Source: Thermodesulfobacterium hydrogeniphilum
Lineage (GTDB): Bacteria > Desulfobacterota > Thermodesulfobacteria > Thermodesulfobacteriales > Thermodesulfobacteriaceae
Direction of reading: 5' to 3'
Length of the DNA: 64,000 bases
NCBI RefSeq assembly: GCF_000746255.1
Contig: NZ_JQKW01000007.1
Location: 217,672 to 281,671, forward strand
Shown piece by piece: positions 55,690 through 63,981 of this stretch. Both the position numbers and the translations under genes were made by a program. Within the stretch, counting starts at the first letter, position 1. Every line of letters starts with the position of its first letter. The notes under the pieces were generated by a model that made no database searches, was not told the origin of the DNA, and saw nothing but the letters and a program-made list of their open reading frames with translations.

Positions 55690-56756
55690 AAATAAAATTA
55701 ATAAATCTCTCCAAAACTTTTATCTCTCCTCGCAGAAGAGTTAAAGCTGTGAATAACATAAATCTTGAGATTGGGAAAGGAGAGTTCTTTGTAATTTTGG
55801 GTCCAAGTGGATGTGGAAAATCCACTCTTTTAAATCTTATAGCAGGATTGGAAAAACCAAGCTCAGGAGAAATATATTTTGGAGAAAAACTGGTAGCTTC
55901 TAAAGAAAAAAAGATTTTTATCCCTCCTAAGGATAGGAATGTAGCTATGGTTTTTCAGAGTTACGCACTTTATCCTCATTTAAATGTTTTTGAAAATATA
56001 GCCTTTCCTCTGAGGATTCAAAAATTGGACAAACATAGTATAAAAAAGGAAGTGGAAAAAATTGCAGAAATGCTTGAGATAAAAGACCTTTTATTTGCCA
56101 GACCTTCAGAACTTAGCGGAGGTCAGAAGCAAAGGGTTGCTATTGCCAGAGCTCTGGTAAGAAAACCTTCTGTTTTGCTTTTGGATGAGCCTCTTTCAAA
56201 TCTTGATGCTCAACTAAGAATAAACGCCAGAGCTGAAATAAAATTCCTTCAAAAAGAGCTTAAAATAACCACTATTTATGTAACTCATGATCAAATAGAG
56301 GCTATGAGTTTGGGAGATAGAATTGCTGTAATGAATAAAGGGAAAATAGAACAAATTGGTTCTCCAGAGGATTTATATAAAAATCCTAAAAATTTATTTG
56401 TAGCAAAATTCATAGGGACTATTCCTATAAATTTGATAGAAACAGAAATTTTAGAAGAAGATAAAAAATTATATAGTTTGCTTGGAGATTTAAAAATAAA
56501 AATTCCTGATGATAAAAAGGAATTTATAAAAGAAGGTAAAATTATTATTGGAATAAGATCAGAACATCTAAAAATAAATCCAAAATCTGCAGATTACAAC
56601 ATTTTAGCCAGAGTGAAAGTAATTGAACCTCTGGGAAGAGAATATTTAATTCATATAGAATATAAAAATTATACTTTTAAAGTGTTATCATTAGAGAAAA
56701 TTTCAGAAAAAGAAATAATAGTAGGGTTTAATCAACAGGATCTGTATTTTTTCTAA
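55686..56756 (+). CDS. Sugar ABC transporter ATP-binding protein (MalK/UgpC type)
   Basis: 356 residues. Walker A GPSGCGKST, Q-loop VFQSYALYPHLNVFENIAFPL, signature LSGGQKQRVAIARALVRKP, Walker B VLLLDEPLSNLDAQLR, switch His TTIYVTHDQIEAM, and a C-terminal OB/TOBE domain (about 240-356, IIIGIRSEHLKI). It energises sugar uptake; in many species such an ATPase serves several importers. It overlaps the convergent metalloprotease gene by 4 bp. Confidence 0.96.
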   Translation: MKIKLINLSKTFISPRRRVKAVNNINLEIGKGEFFVILGPSGCGKSTLLNLIAGLEKPSSGEIYFGEKLVASKEKKIFIPPKDRNVAMVFQSYALYPHLNVFENIAFPLRIQKLDKHSIKKEVEKIAEMLEIKDLLFARPSELSGGQKQRVAIARALVRKPSVLLLDEPLSNLDAQLRINARAEIKFLQKELKITTIYVTHDQIEAMSLGDRIAVMNKGKIEQIGSPEDLYKNPKNLFVAKFIGTIPINLIETEILEEDKKLYSLLGDLKIKIPDDKKEFIKEGKIIIGIRSEHLKINPKSADYNILARVKVIEPLGREYLIHIEYKNYTFKVLSLEKISEKEIIVGFNQQDLYFF

Positions 56757-57220
56757 ACTTTTACTGAAAGAAGAGGTTTTTCCTGTCCTTGAGATTTTTC
56801 TTGTTCTTTAAGTTTAGCCAGCTCCTGGCGAGCTTTCATTTCTTTGATAGTAGCTATTTGAGCTACTCGTATATCCTGAGGAGAGGGGTCTGCAGGTGCT
56901 AAAGCTGCTGCTCTTACTATTTCCATTTTTCTAATAGTATCTTCAGGATCAGGTTCTTCTGATGTATCTATACTTACTTCTCCTCCTGTAATATAAAATT
57001 TACCGTCAGGACCGCGAGTATAGGTATAATGGACAGCTCCAGTATATCTACCTCCTACTGCTTTGTGTGCCATTTCATGAGCAATAACCTGTTTCTCTTT
57101 AAGCCTTAATTTTTGTATAATAAGACGAATTTTTTGCTCTTCTAATTTTTGCGTAATATCCTGAAAATTTTTTTGAAAATTATTTATTATATTTGATCCA
57201 ACTCCACCTATTTTTATCAT
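56753..57220 (-). CDS. SprA-related putative metalloprotease with HExxH
   Basis: 155 residues. LKEKQVIAHEMAHKAVGGRYTGAVHYTYTRGPDGKFYITGGEVSIDTSEEPDPEDTIRKMEIVRAAALAPADPSPQDIRVAQIATIKEMKARQELA closely matches the SprA-related family; HEMAH is a zinc HExxH site and the second half forms the conserved PADPS helix. No signal peptide or membrane segment is present. Function unknown. The tail is Lys/Glu/Gln-rich. Confidence 0.82.
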   Translation of the reverse strand: MIKIGGVGSNIINNFQKNFQDITQKLEEQKIRLIIQKLRLKEKQVIAHEMAHKAVGGRYTGAVHYTYTRGPDGKFYITGGEVSIDTSEEPDPEDTIRKMEIVRAAALAPADPSPQDIRVAQIATIKEMKARQELAKLKEQEKSQGQEKPLLSVKV

Positions 57221-57327
57221 TTCATTATATAATTATAATAAAATAACTAAAAATTGAATAGTTTAATAGTTTAATTTTTAATTTAAAGAAAAAACTTTAA
57301 CAAAATTATTTAAAAAATTTTACAAAA

Positions 57328-57536
57328 ATGGTTTATTATAAAAAAGATACGACTGTTATAGCTGTTTATGGAACTCTTAGGAAAGGAGCTTATAATTATA
57401 AATTTTTGAAAAAAGTTAATCCCAGATTTATAGGCAAAGGAAAAGACAAAATAAATATCCTAAATTTGACAAAAATGGCTTAATTGTTCAGAGCGGAGAC
57501 TATTTAGAAATTGAAAAAAAATTATTAGATAAATAG
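57328..57536 (+). pseudogene. Remnant of a gamma-glutamylcyclotransferase-like gene
   Basis: The frame from the ATG at 57328 reads VIAVYGTLRKGAYNYKFLKKVNPRFIGKGK, the N-terminal GGCT signature, then stops at 57481. The next frame, ending at the TAG at 57534, carries KYPKFDKNGLIVQSGDYLEIEK, like the later YPxxx...VKGELYEI strand. A frameshift and loss of the middle and the C-terminus explain this. It occupies much of the 340-bp gap (57221-57560). Confidence 0.6.
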
Positions 57537-57560
57537 TTATACTGAATAGAAATAGAAAAA

Positions 57561-58760
57561 TTAAACAATTGAGTGGGCCCTCTCTTTATTTAGCCAATGG
57601 TCTATAATTTTGGCTCCTACTAAATCTCCCCAGACATTTATACTGGTTCGCAGCATATCCAAAAATCTATCCACTGCTAAAATCAATCCTAAACCCTCAA
57701 GAGGAAGTCCTACTGATTGAAAAACTAAGGTCAGGGTGACCAGTCCTGCACTTGGGATACCTGCTGCTCCTACTGAGGCTAAAACCGCAGTTATAAAAAT
57801 CAAAAACTGCTGAAAAAAGGTAAGTTTTAATCCATAAGAATAAGCAATAAACATAGCAGCTACAGCTTCATAAAGAGCTGTTCCATCCATATTAATAGTG
57901 GATCCAAGAGGTAAAACAAAACCAGCTATCTCTGATCTTATTTTTGCTTTTTCTTCAGCCACTTCAATAGTTACAGGAAGAGTAGCTGAACTTGAGGCTG
58001 TAGAAAAAGCTAATAGAGGTGCTTCTCGGATACAAAGAAAGTATTGCCAGGGATTGGTTTGAGTAAATAGGTAAAGAATAAATGGTAAGATTATCAAACC
58101 ATGGATAGCTAACCCTAAGATCACGGTTCCAGCATATTTCCAGAGAGAAAGAAGAAGAGCAAAGCCTTCTTTAGCCACTAAAGAGCCTACCAAGAAAAAG
58201 ACCCCTACTGGTGTTAATTGAATAATACCACGAGTAAGAATAAGAAGAGATTCATTTAAAGCTTCAAAAAATGAATTTAGTGGTTGAGCTTTTTTTCCTA
58301 TTTTTAAAGCTGCTAAGCCTAAAACTATAGCAAAGAAAATAATAGGAATAACTTCGTTAGAGGCAAAACTTTTTACAATATTTTCTGGAAATAATCCAAG
58401 CACAAGATCTTCAAGAGAAATGGTTTTTAATTTAGGTATTTCATGAATTTTTATTTCAGCTGAAGGTTTAATAATGTTTACTATGAAAAGCCCAAGCAAA
58501 ACAGAAAGAGAAGTGGTGCTTAAGTAATATATAACAGTTCTTATACCTACCCGTTCCAGAGTTTTAAAGCTCTTTAAGTTTAAAAGACTTGTAAATACTG
58601 AAGTAAATATCAAAGGGGTTACTACCATTTTTAATAATTTTAAAAAAACTTTTCCAATAACTGAAAACTTTAAAATTATAGAAGGAAAAGATATTCCTAT
58701 CAGAACAGCTAAAAAGATAGCTATTAAAGTTTGATTCTCAATGCGTTTTAAAAAATTCAC
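57561..58760 (-). CDS. Dicarboxylate/amino acid:cation symporter (DAACS family)
   Basis: 399 residues, about eight helices with two re-entrant hairpins. SFATASSSATLPVTIE (first hairpin, with the Ser-rich stretch), GFVLPLGSTINMDGTALYEAVAAMFIA (NMDGT motif), and ASVGAAGIPSAGLVTLTLVF with LAVDRFLDMLRTSINVWGD form the substrate and Na+/H+ sites. Relatives are GltP, GltS-like and DctA; glutamate/aspartate or C4-dicarboxylate uptake is likely. The NMDGT followed by AL is typical of GltP-like members. Confidence 0.95.
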   Translation of the reverse strand: MNFLKRIENQTLIAIFLAVLIGISFPSIILKFSVIGKVFLKLLKMVVTPLIFTSVFTSLLNLKSFKTLERVGIRTVIYYLSTTSLSVLLGLFIVNIIKPSAEIKIHEIPKLKTISLEDLVLGLFPENIVKSFASNEVIPIIFFAIVLGLAALKIGKKAQPLNSFFEALNESLLILTRGIIQLTPVGVFFLVGSLVAKEGFALLLSLWKYAGTVILGLAIHGLIILPFILYLFTQTNPWQYFLCIREAPLLAFSTASSSATLPVTIEVAEEKAKIRSEIAGFVLPLGSTINMDGTALYEAVAAMFIAYSYGLKLTFFQQFLIFITAVLASVGAAGIPSAGLVTLTLVFQSVGLPLEGLGLILAVDRFLDMLRTSINVWGDLVGAKIIDHWLNKERAHSIV

Positions 58761-58796
58761 CTTTTAAATAAAACTTTTTATTAATATAATATTTAT

Positions 58797-58820
58797 TATA
58801 TCAATGTTTATATCAATGTT
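58797..58820. repeat. Two tandem copies of a 12-bp unit
   Basis: TATATCAATGTT occurs twice in direct succession upstream of the symporter start (minus strand) and of cstA. On the minus strand each unit carries TTGATA, a -35-like hexamer. Confidence 0.6.
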
Positions 58821-58925
58821 GTATTTAATCTTTCTATTTTATCCATTTCTATTTATTTTACCAATCTTTTGTTAATTTTTTCTGTTTTCAAAAATATATT
58901 TATTATTAGAAATTTGAAAGCTATA

Positions 58926-58953
58926 TTGCTTAATAAAAAATTAGAAATATATT
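58926..58953 (+). promoter_or_regulatory. Candidate promoter for the cstA operon
   Basis: TTGCTT (58926-58931), 16-bp spacer, TATATT (58948-58953), about 50 bp before the GTG, with AGGAGG close to the start. Confidence 0.45.
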
Positions 58954-59004
58954 ATTTTTTTAAATTAAATTATAACAGAAACAATCCTTAACAGGAGGTT
59001 TAAT

Positions 59005-60720
59005 GTGCCGATAAGTATTGTGGTTATTGCTGGTCTCCTACTTTATACATTTTTCTATTTGATTTGTGGAAGGTATCTTGCTAAGAATATTGTAAAAGTA
59101 AGTGACAAGCCTACACCAGCTTATAGACTTTATGATGGTATTGATTATGTTCCTGCTAATAAATATGTGCTTTTTGGTCACCATTTTGCTTCAATTGCAG
59201 GTGCAGCTCCTATTGTTGGCCCAGCAATAGGAATAGCCTGGGGATGGGGAGCAGCTCTTTTATGGATCTGGTTAGGTAATATTTTTATTGGTGCTGTGCA
59301 TGACTATTTATCTTTGATGAGTTCAGTTCGTTATGATGGTCACTCTGTCCATTGGATCGCTGGAAAAGTAATAAAACAAAGGACCCGTTATGTATTTGCA
59401 ATATTTATACTTTTTGCTCTTATATTGGTTGTAGCTGCTTTTGGAGCAGTATTAGGTAAACTTTTTGTTCATCAACCCGCAATTCCTACAGCCTGCCTTA
59501 TTCAAACTATAGGTGCTGTTGTTTTAGGAATTATGTTGTATAAATTAAGAATCCCCCTTTCTGTTGGGACAATCTTTGCAATAATTTGTTTGATACTTTC
59601 TGTTATTATAGGTAAATACTATCCTATAAAAGCTCCCTATAGTGTATGGATGATAATTTTTCTTTTATACATTGTTATTGCAGCTTCTTTACCTGTGCAG
59701 TTCCTTCTTCAACCAAGAGATTATATGAATGCCTGGCTTCTTGTAGCTGGTCTTGTTTTGGGAGGAATATCTCTAATATTTACTACAGCTAAAATTTCTT
59801 TTCCTGCTTTTACAAGTTTCAGCCCGATTATTGTAGCAGGGCAACCCACTCCTTTTTGGCCTGTTATTGTGCTTATTATAGCATGTGGATCACTTTCTGG
59901 TTTTCATTCCCTTGTAGCCTCAGGAACAACCTCAAAACAACTTTCTAAAGAAATAGAAGGACTTTTTATTGGCTATGGTGGGATGCTTGCTGAGGGTTTA
60001 GTTTCTACAATTGTTGTAACTTCTATAGCAACTTATGGATTTTCTGTGCTTAGTCCGGAACAAGTAGCACTTTTAAAAACAGATTTTGCTACAAATATAA
60101 TAAAAATTGAAAAAAATATAGGAGGCCCTATTGCCTTTTTTTCTAAATCTTATGGAACAGCTGTTAATGCAGTATTTGGACTTTCTAAGGAACTTATAAT
60201 CATTCTTGCTTCCATGTGGGTAGCAGCTTTTGCCTTAACCACTCTTGATACCACCAATAGACTTGCAAGATACACCCTTACAGAACTGGCTGAACCATTA
60301 GAAAAGGTTTCTTTTTCTATTTCTCAAATTTTAACAAATAGATGGATTGCTTCTCTTATTCCTGCCATTATAGGAATTTGGTTTGCCTGGAGTGGTGCTT
60401 GGACTGTTATATGGCCTGCTTTTGGAGGAGCAAATCAAATGCTTGCTTCTATTGCTCTTCTTACAGCAGCTGCCTGGGTGGTAAAAATTCAAAAGACAAA
60501 AGGAACTATGGTGATAATACCTGCTATGTTCCTTTGGATAACTGTAACATGTGCCCTTATATGGTTTCTTATAAAAGCAGTACCTACCTATATGCACAAA
60601 AGCCATGTTATGGCTTATATTCTTGGAATAGTGATGGTTATTATGTTAATTCTTAATTTTATTTTAATATTTGATTATCTTACAACCAAAGAAAAGAAAG
60701 TAGAATCACATGAATTTTGA
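59005..60720 (+). CDS. cstA: Carbon starvation protein CstA-family peptide/pyruvate transporter
   Basis: 571 residues from a GTG behind AGGAGG; about 15 or more hydrophobic helices. CstA core signatures: TPAYRLYDGIDYVPANKYVLFGHHFASIAGAAPIVGPAIGIAWGWGAALLWIWLGNIFIGAVHDYLSL, QFLLQPRDYMNAWLL, and GANQMLASIALL. Relatives import peptides or pyruvate (CstA, BtsT). It is somewhat shorter than E. coli CstA (701). First gene of a four-gene operon with ArsA/Get3-like ATPase, overlapping the next ORF by 11 bp. Confidence 0.94.
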   Translation: MPISIVVIAGLLLYTFFYLICGRYLAKNIVKVSDKPTPAYRLYDGIDYVPANKYVLFGHHFASIAGAAPIVGPAIGIAWGWGAALLWIWLGNIFIGAVHDYLSLMSSVRYDGHSVHWIAGKVIKQRTRYVFAIFILFALILVVAAFGAVLGKLFVHQPAIPTACLIQTIGAVVLGIMLYKLRIPLSVGTIFAIICLILSVIIGKYYPIKAPYSVWMIIFLLYIVIAASLPVQFLLQPRDYMNAWLLVAGLVLGGISLIFTTAKISFPAFTSFSPIIVAGQPTPFWPVIVLIIACGSLSGFHSLVASGTTSKQLSKEIEGLFIGYGGMLAEGLVSTIVVTSIATYGFSVLSPEQVALLKTDFATNIIKIEKNIGGPIAFFSKSYGTAVNAVFGLSKELIIILASMWVAAFALTTLDTTNRLARYTLTELAEPLEKVSFSISQILTNRWIASLIPAIIGIWFAWSGAWTVIWPAFGGANQMLASIALLTAAAWVVKIQKTKGTMVIIPAMFLWITVTCALIWFLIKAVPTYMHKSHVMAYILGIVMVIMLILNFILIFDYLTTKEKKVESHEF

Positions 60721-60991
60721 CGAAGTTATAAAAATTCTTAAACAAATTTTTAGTGGAATAAAAGAAGGAGTAAAAGAAAAAAGTATAGATCATATAGAGA
60801 CAGAGCTAAAAGACCTTGAGGGAGCTTTTGGAATGATACTTTTTGCCTCTCTTATGGGATTTCCTTCTTTTTCACCTTTTATAAGTATTTCTCTTTTACC
60901 TTATTCAGAAAAAGAAATAATTACTATGTTATCAAGATCAAAATTTTTTGATGATTTTGCAGCTTTCTGGTTTGATCTGGCAGATATATAA
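60710..60991 (+). CDS. Small uncharacterised protein in the cstA-ArsA operon
   Basis: 93 residues. The first ~40 residues are a charged helix (IKEGVKEKSIDHIETELKDLE), followed by a hydrophobic stretch (about 42-65, AFGMILFASLMGFPSFSPFISISLL) and a tail with EKEIITMLSRSKFFDDFAAFW. I recognise no family. Its ATG lies inside the cstA end and its TAA shares a base with the ATG of the ATPase gene (TAATG), so all three are translationally coupled. Confidence 0.75.
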   Translation: MNFDEVIKILKQIFSGIKEGVKEKSIDHIETELKDLEGAFGMILFASLMGFPSFSPFISISLLPYSEKEIITMLSRSKFFDDFAAFWFDLADI

Positions 60992-61884
60992 TGAAGAAAA
61001 TTTTCATATTCTTAGGTAAAGGCGGAGTTGGTAAAACTACAATTTCTGCATCTTTAGCCTTCTGGTTGGCTGAAGAAGGAAAGGATGTTTTCTGGTTTTC
61101 TGTTGATCCTGCCCATAATATTGGTGATATAGTCAAAAAAGAAAAGCTCTCCAAAAAAACAAAAATTTATAAAAATTTATGGGTTCAGGAAATAGATATT
61201 GAGAATTTTCTTAAAAAGTATTTAGAAAAAAATGCTAAAAAAATGAAACAGCTTTATAAACAGCTTCAAGTTACTCAAATGGAAAAGATCTTTGATATAA
61301 TGAAACTTTCTCCTGGAATAGAAGAAAGTGCTATACTTTATGCTATTCATGAGATAATAGAAAAACAGGAGCATGATTATATCATCATTGATACTCCTCC
61401 TACAGGTTTTACATTAAGAATTCTTGCACTTCCTCAAGTAAATTTGAAATGGCTTACAGCTTTAAAAGAGTGGAGATTAAAAATACTGGATAAAAGAAAA
61501 ATCATAGCTGATATTAGAAAAGAAAAAATACCTGAAATTAAAGAAGACAAAATTTTAAAAGAACTGGAAATGCATCTCAAACTTATGCAGGATATGAATG
61601 AACTATTTAAGGATAAAAATACCAAATTTATTCTTATTTTAAATCAGGATAAACTTTCATTAAAAGAAAGCGAAAGAATAAAATCAAAATTGAAATTACT
61701 GAAATTTAATTTAGAGCTGGTTCTGATAAATAAAGCAGGAATAGCAGAGGTTGAGGAGAAATTGTTTAAGGAATCTTTTTCTGAATCTAAAATTGTCTTT
61801 TTGCCTTTTATTAAAAATCGGTTCCAACTGGAAAAGGAAGATTTTTTAGAACTTGCAAGATATTGGGTAAAAGAGGTAATATAA
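60991..61884 (+). CDS. ArsA/Get3-family ATPase
   Basis: 297 residues, one ATPase domain. Deviant Walker A GKGGVGKTT (residues 9-17), switch I VDPAHNIGD (about 38-46), and the Get3/ArsA motif DTPPTGFTLRILALP (about 134-148). The helical subdomain is charged and contains no Cys, so the ArsA arsenite-binding Cys set is absent, and no arsB/arsR is nearby. It therefore resembles Get3-type membrane-protein targeting or another regulatory ATPase more than an arsenite pump. Function is inferred. Confidence 0.88.
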   Translation: MKKIFIFLGKGGVGKTTISASLAFWLAEEGKDVFWFSVDPAHNIGDIVKKEKLSKKTKIYKNLWVQEIDIENFLKKYLEKNAKKMKQLYKQLQVTQMEKIFDIMKLSPGIEESAILYAIHEIIEKQEHDYIIIDTPPTGFTLRILALPQVNLKWLTALKEWRLKILDKRKIIADIRKEKIPEIKEDKILKELEMHLKLMQDMNELFKDKNTKFILILNQDKLSLKESERIKSKLKLLKFNLELVLINKAGIAEVEEKLFKESFSESKIVFLPFIKNRFQLEKEDFLELARYWVKEVI

Positions 61885-62529
61885 GTGAATTTATTCTGGA
61901 TACTTCTAATAATAACTATTTTTCTCATTAGTAGTTTTTACTGGGGCGTAAGAAAAAACACTAAATTAGCTAAATTAGTAGCTGAGAAACTTGAAAAAAC
62001 ATTAAAACCATTAGATCAAACATATACCTGGTTAGGAGGTTCTATAGGGTTTGCTGGAGAATATAAAGTAGAAAATTTTAAAAAAGTTTATGTAAACTTA
62101 AGGCTCATTCCAAGGCAATCAGCCCTGTGGCTTCCAATTTCTTTGATTTTGGGGAGAAGGGATTCTCTTCAGCTTCTTTTTTATCTTAACTTCCCGGTAA
62201 AGCAGGAGTTTCATATAATTAAAAAAGCTCTTTTTATGCCTAAAATATATAACATAAAAAAGCTTAAAAAAATAGAAGAAGGCGATTTTGTATATTTTTA
62301 TGAAAAAGATCCAGAGCAGAGGAAAATATTTGAGCATATATGTAAGGAATTAAAACCAATTTTTAGACATATAGCTTTAACTTGTGAAAATCATATTTTT
62401 TATATTGAATTTACAGGTAATTTACAGAATGAAAAAATATGGAAAGGTTTAGAAAGATTAATTAAAGAAATTCCTTTACTTCTATGCGTTATTCCTTTTA
62501 TTTTTGTTTTTTCATTTTGTATTATTTAG
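61885..62529 (+). CDS. Uncharacterised protein with N- and C-terminal hydrophobic segments
   Basis: 214 residues from a GTG directly after the ATPase stop. The N-terminus (about 1-18, LFWILLIITIFLISSFYW) is a membrane anchor; the last ~19 residues (IPLLLCVIPFIFVFSFCII) are a hydrophobic tail. The soluble middle has GSIGFAGEYKVENFKKVYVNLRLIPRQSALWLPISLILGRRDSLQLL, a beta-rich segment I cannot assign. Conserved neighbours suggest it is a partner or cargo of the ArsA/Get3-like ATPase. Confidence 0.72.
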   Translation: MNLFWILLIITIFLISSFYWGVRKNTKLAKLVAEKLEKTLKPLDQTYTWLGGSIGFAGEYKVENFKKVYVNLRLIPRQSALWLPISLILGRRDSLQLLFYLNFPVKQEFHIIKKALFMPKIYNIKKLKKIEEGDFVYFYEKDPEQRKIFEHICKELKPIFRHIALTCENHIFYIEFTGNLQNEKIWKGLERLIKEIPLLLCVIPFIFVFSFCII

Positions 62530-62658
62530 ACTTTAGTTTTATAAAAAATTTTTGTGATAATTTTTAAAGTAAAAAGTTTTTTATTATTTTTGATATGTTT
62601 TTGAGAACTGAAAAAAATTAAATTTTAAAATTAAAAGGATAAACATTTTGGCTTAAAG

Positions 62659-62856
62659 ATTGTAGAGTTTAAAGATAAAGAAGCATTTGTAAAAACTGCT
62701 ACTTAGGAAATATATTGAAGCGGATTTAATAAGTCTATAAAGAGGAAAGCTTTGGGAATTTTTATTACTAATAGCCCGGAAGAGAATTTAAAAAAACGTT
62801 TAAAAACTCTTATTAGCCAGAGCGGAGAGCTGAAGTTTCTAGTACGGAATTTATAA
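62659..62856 (+). pseudogene. Degenerate protein-coding remnant
   Basis: One frame reads IVEFKDKEAFVKTAT, stop, EIY, stop, then an open run of about 44 codons (SGFNKSIKRKALGIFITN through KFLVRNL) to a TAA. Two stops and no start indicate decay. The family is not recognised. The rest of the 62530-62947 gap has nothing I can support. Confidence 0.45.
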
Positions 62857-62947
62857 TTTTTGAGCTTAGCAATAAAAAGTAACTTAAGTTATTATTTTTA
62901 TAAAAAATGAATAAAATTTTATAGATAAAAAAGAAGAAATAACTCAA

Positions 62948-63940
62948 ATGATAATATGTCAAGAAGAGTATAGGAAAGCAAGAGAATTTTTAATAAAAAA
63001 TTCGACATCTCTAATAAATATTAAACTTTATTTTGAAAGTATCGAAAAATGCTTGCCACAAATCATTACTTATCCTAAATCGTATTTAGGATCTCTTTTT
63101 AAAGAAGCAATTAATGAAATAAAAAACTTAGATCCTGAAAAGGTATATTTATTTGTTTTTGAAAAGTTGGAACATATATCTAAATATTTTGAATCCCGCC
63201 AAACAGTTGAAATTTGCTCTTATTTATTTCGAATAAGAAATTTTAATAATTTTTTAAAATTTTATGAGTACCAGTCCAATTCTTTAAAAGAAAAACAAAA
63301 AGAAATTTTTCTAAAAAATTTTTTTGTATTAAAGTTTTATTTTTTTATATTAAATTTACTTTGCGAACATGTAAGTCGGTCTTTCATCAGAAACCAATTT
63401 AAAAAGTTAGTTAAATATTCATATTCACAAGGTTCATTTTTAGAAAATTTTTTTTCTAAATTTTTACCAATTAGCTTTATAATAAAAAGATGGGAGAATA
63501 CAAGAGATCTTTTTTGGAAGTGGAAAAATAATCCTTATTTTAGTTTGTTTAAAAAAATTGAAGTTTTTAAAAGTATTGAACTATGTGGAATTTCTATTGA
63601 TAGAATTTCAACTAAAGATGAGGAACTATTAGTAAAAATGTTGATAGAATTTCTTAAAGAAAATTCTAGTAAATTTACCGAAGAAGATAAAAAAGAATTT
63701 AGGGAGAAAATTTTTAAAGAACCTATTGAAGAGGTAAAGAAACTTTACAAAAAATCATACAAAAACTTCTGGGAAGATTCAGAAGAAGCAAATAATCTTG
63801 AACAACTTGCTTTTTTATTAAATGAAGTAGAGTATATAAATAAAATAGTAAAAAATCTTATTTCTTTTGAAATTCCTGAAAAGCAATGGAAAAAAATTAA
63901 AGAAGGGCAGTTGTCAAGAGAATTGTGTTTGGAATTTTAA
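62948..63940 (+). CDS. Uncharacterised 330-residue protein (orphan)
   Basis: Very Lys/Glu/Phe-rich, mostly helical, no signal peptide; a hydrophobic patch FFVLKFYFFILNLLCEHVSR lies near the centre. No motif I recognise. It follows degraded DNA and has a sparse ribosome site. Its codon use looks even more AT-rich than its neighbours, consistent with an accessory or acquired gene. A palindrome and a CRISPR-repeat-like sequence directly follow its stop. Confidence 0.6.
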   Translation: MIICQEEYRKAREFLIKNSTSLINIKLYFESIEKCLPQIITYPKSYLGSLFKEAINEIKNLDPEKVYLFVFEKLEHISKYFESRQTVEICSYLFRIRNFNNFLKFYEYQSNSLKEKQKEIFLKNFFVLKFYFFILNLLCEHVSRSFIRNQFKKLVKYSYSQGSFLENFFSKFLPISFIIKRWENTRDLFWKWKNNPYFSLFKKIEVFKSIELCGISIDRISTKDEELLVKMLIEFLKENSSKFTEEDKKEFREKIFKEPIEEVKKLYKKSYKNFWEDSEEANNLEQLAFLLNEVEYINKIVKNLISFEIPEKQWKKIKEGQLSRELCLEF

Positions 63941-63951
63941 ATGAAACATTT

Positions 63952-63981
63952 GTTTCAATTCATAAGAACAATGTCTTACCC
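63952..63981. repeat. Possible CRISPR repeat at window edge (single copy)
   Basis: GTTTCAATTCATAAGAAC begins like common thermophile CRISPR repeats (GTTTCAATT...). Only one copy is visible, so this is a suggestion. The TGAAACA-TT-TGTTTCA palindrome at 63942-63957 overlaps its start. Confidence 0.25.

Noticed and set aside
60331..60656. Cys/Tyr/Ser-rich frames on both strands within cstA
   Set aside because: Alternate frames of a membrane protein; the Cys richness is a by-product of codons for Ala/Leu.
60991..61884. Arsenite efflux ATPase
   Set aside because: No Cys metal site, single ATPase domain and no arsB, arsC or arsR nearby.
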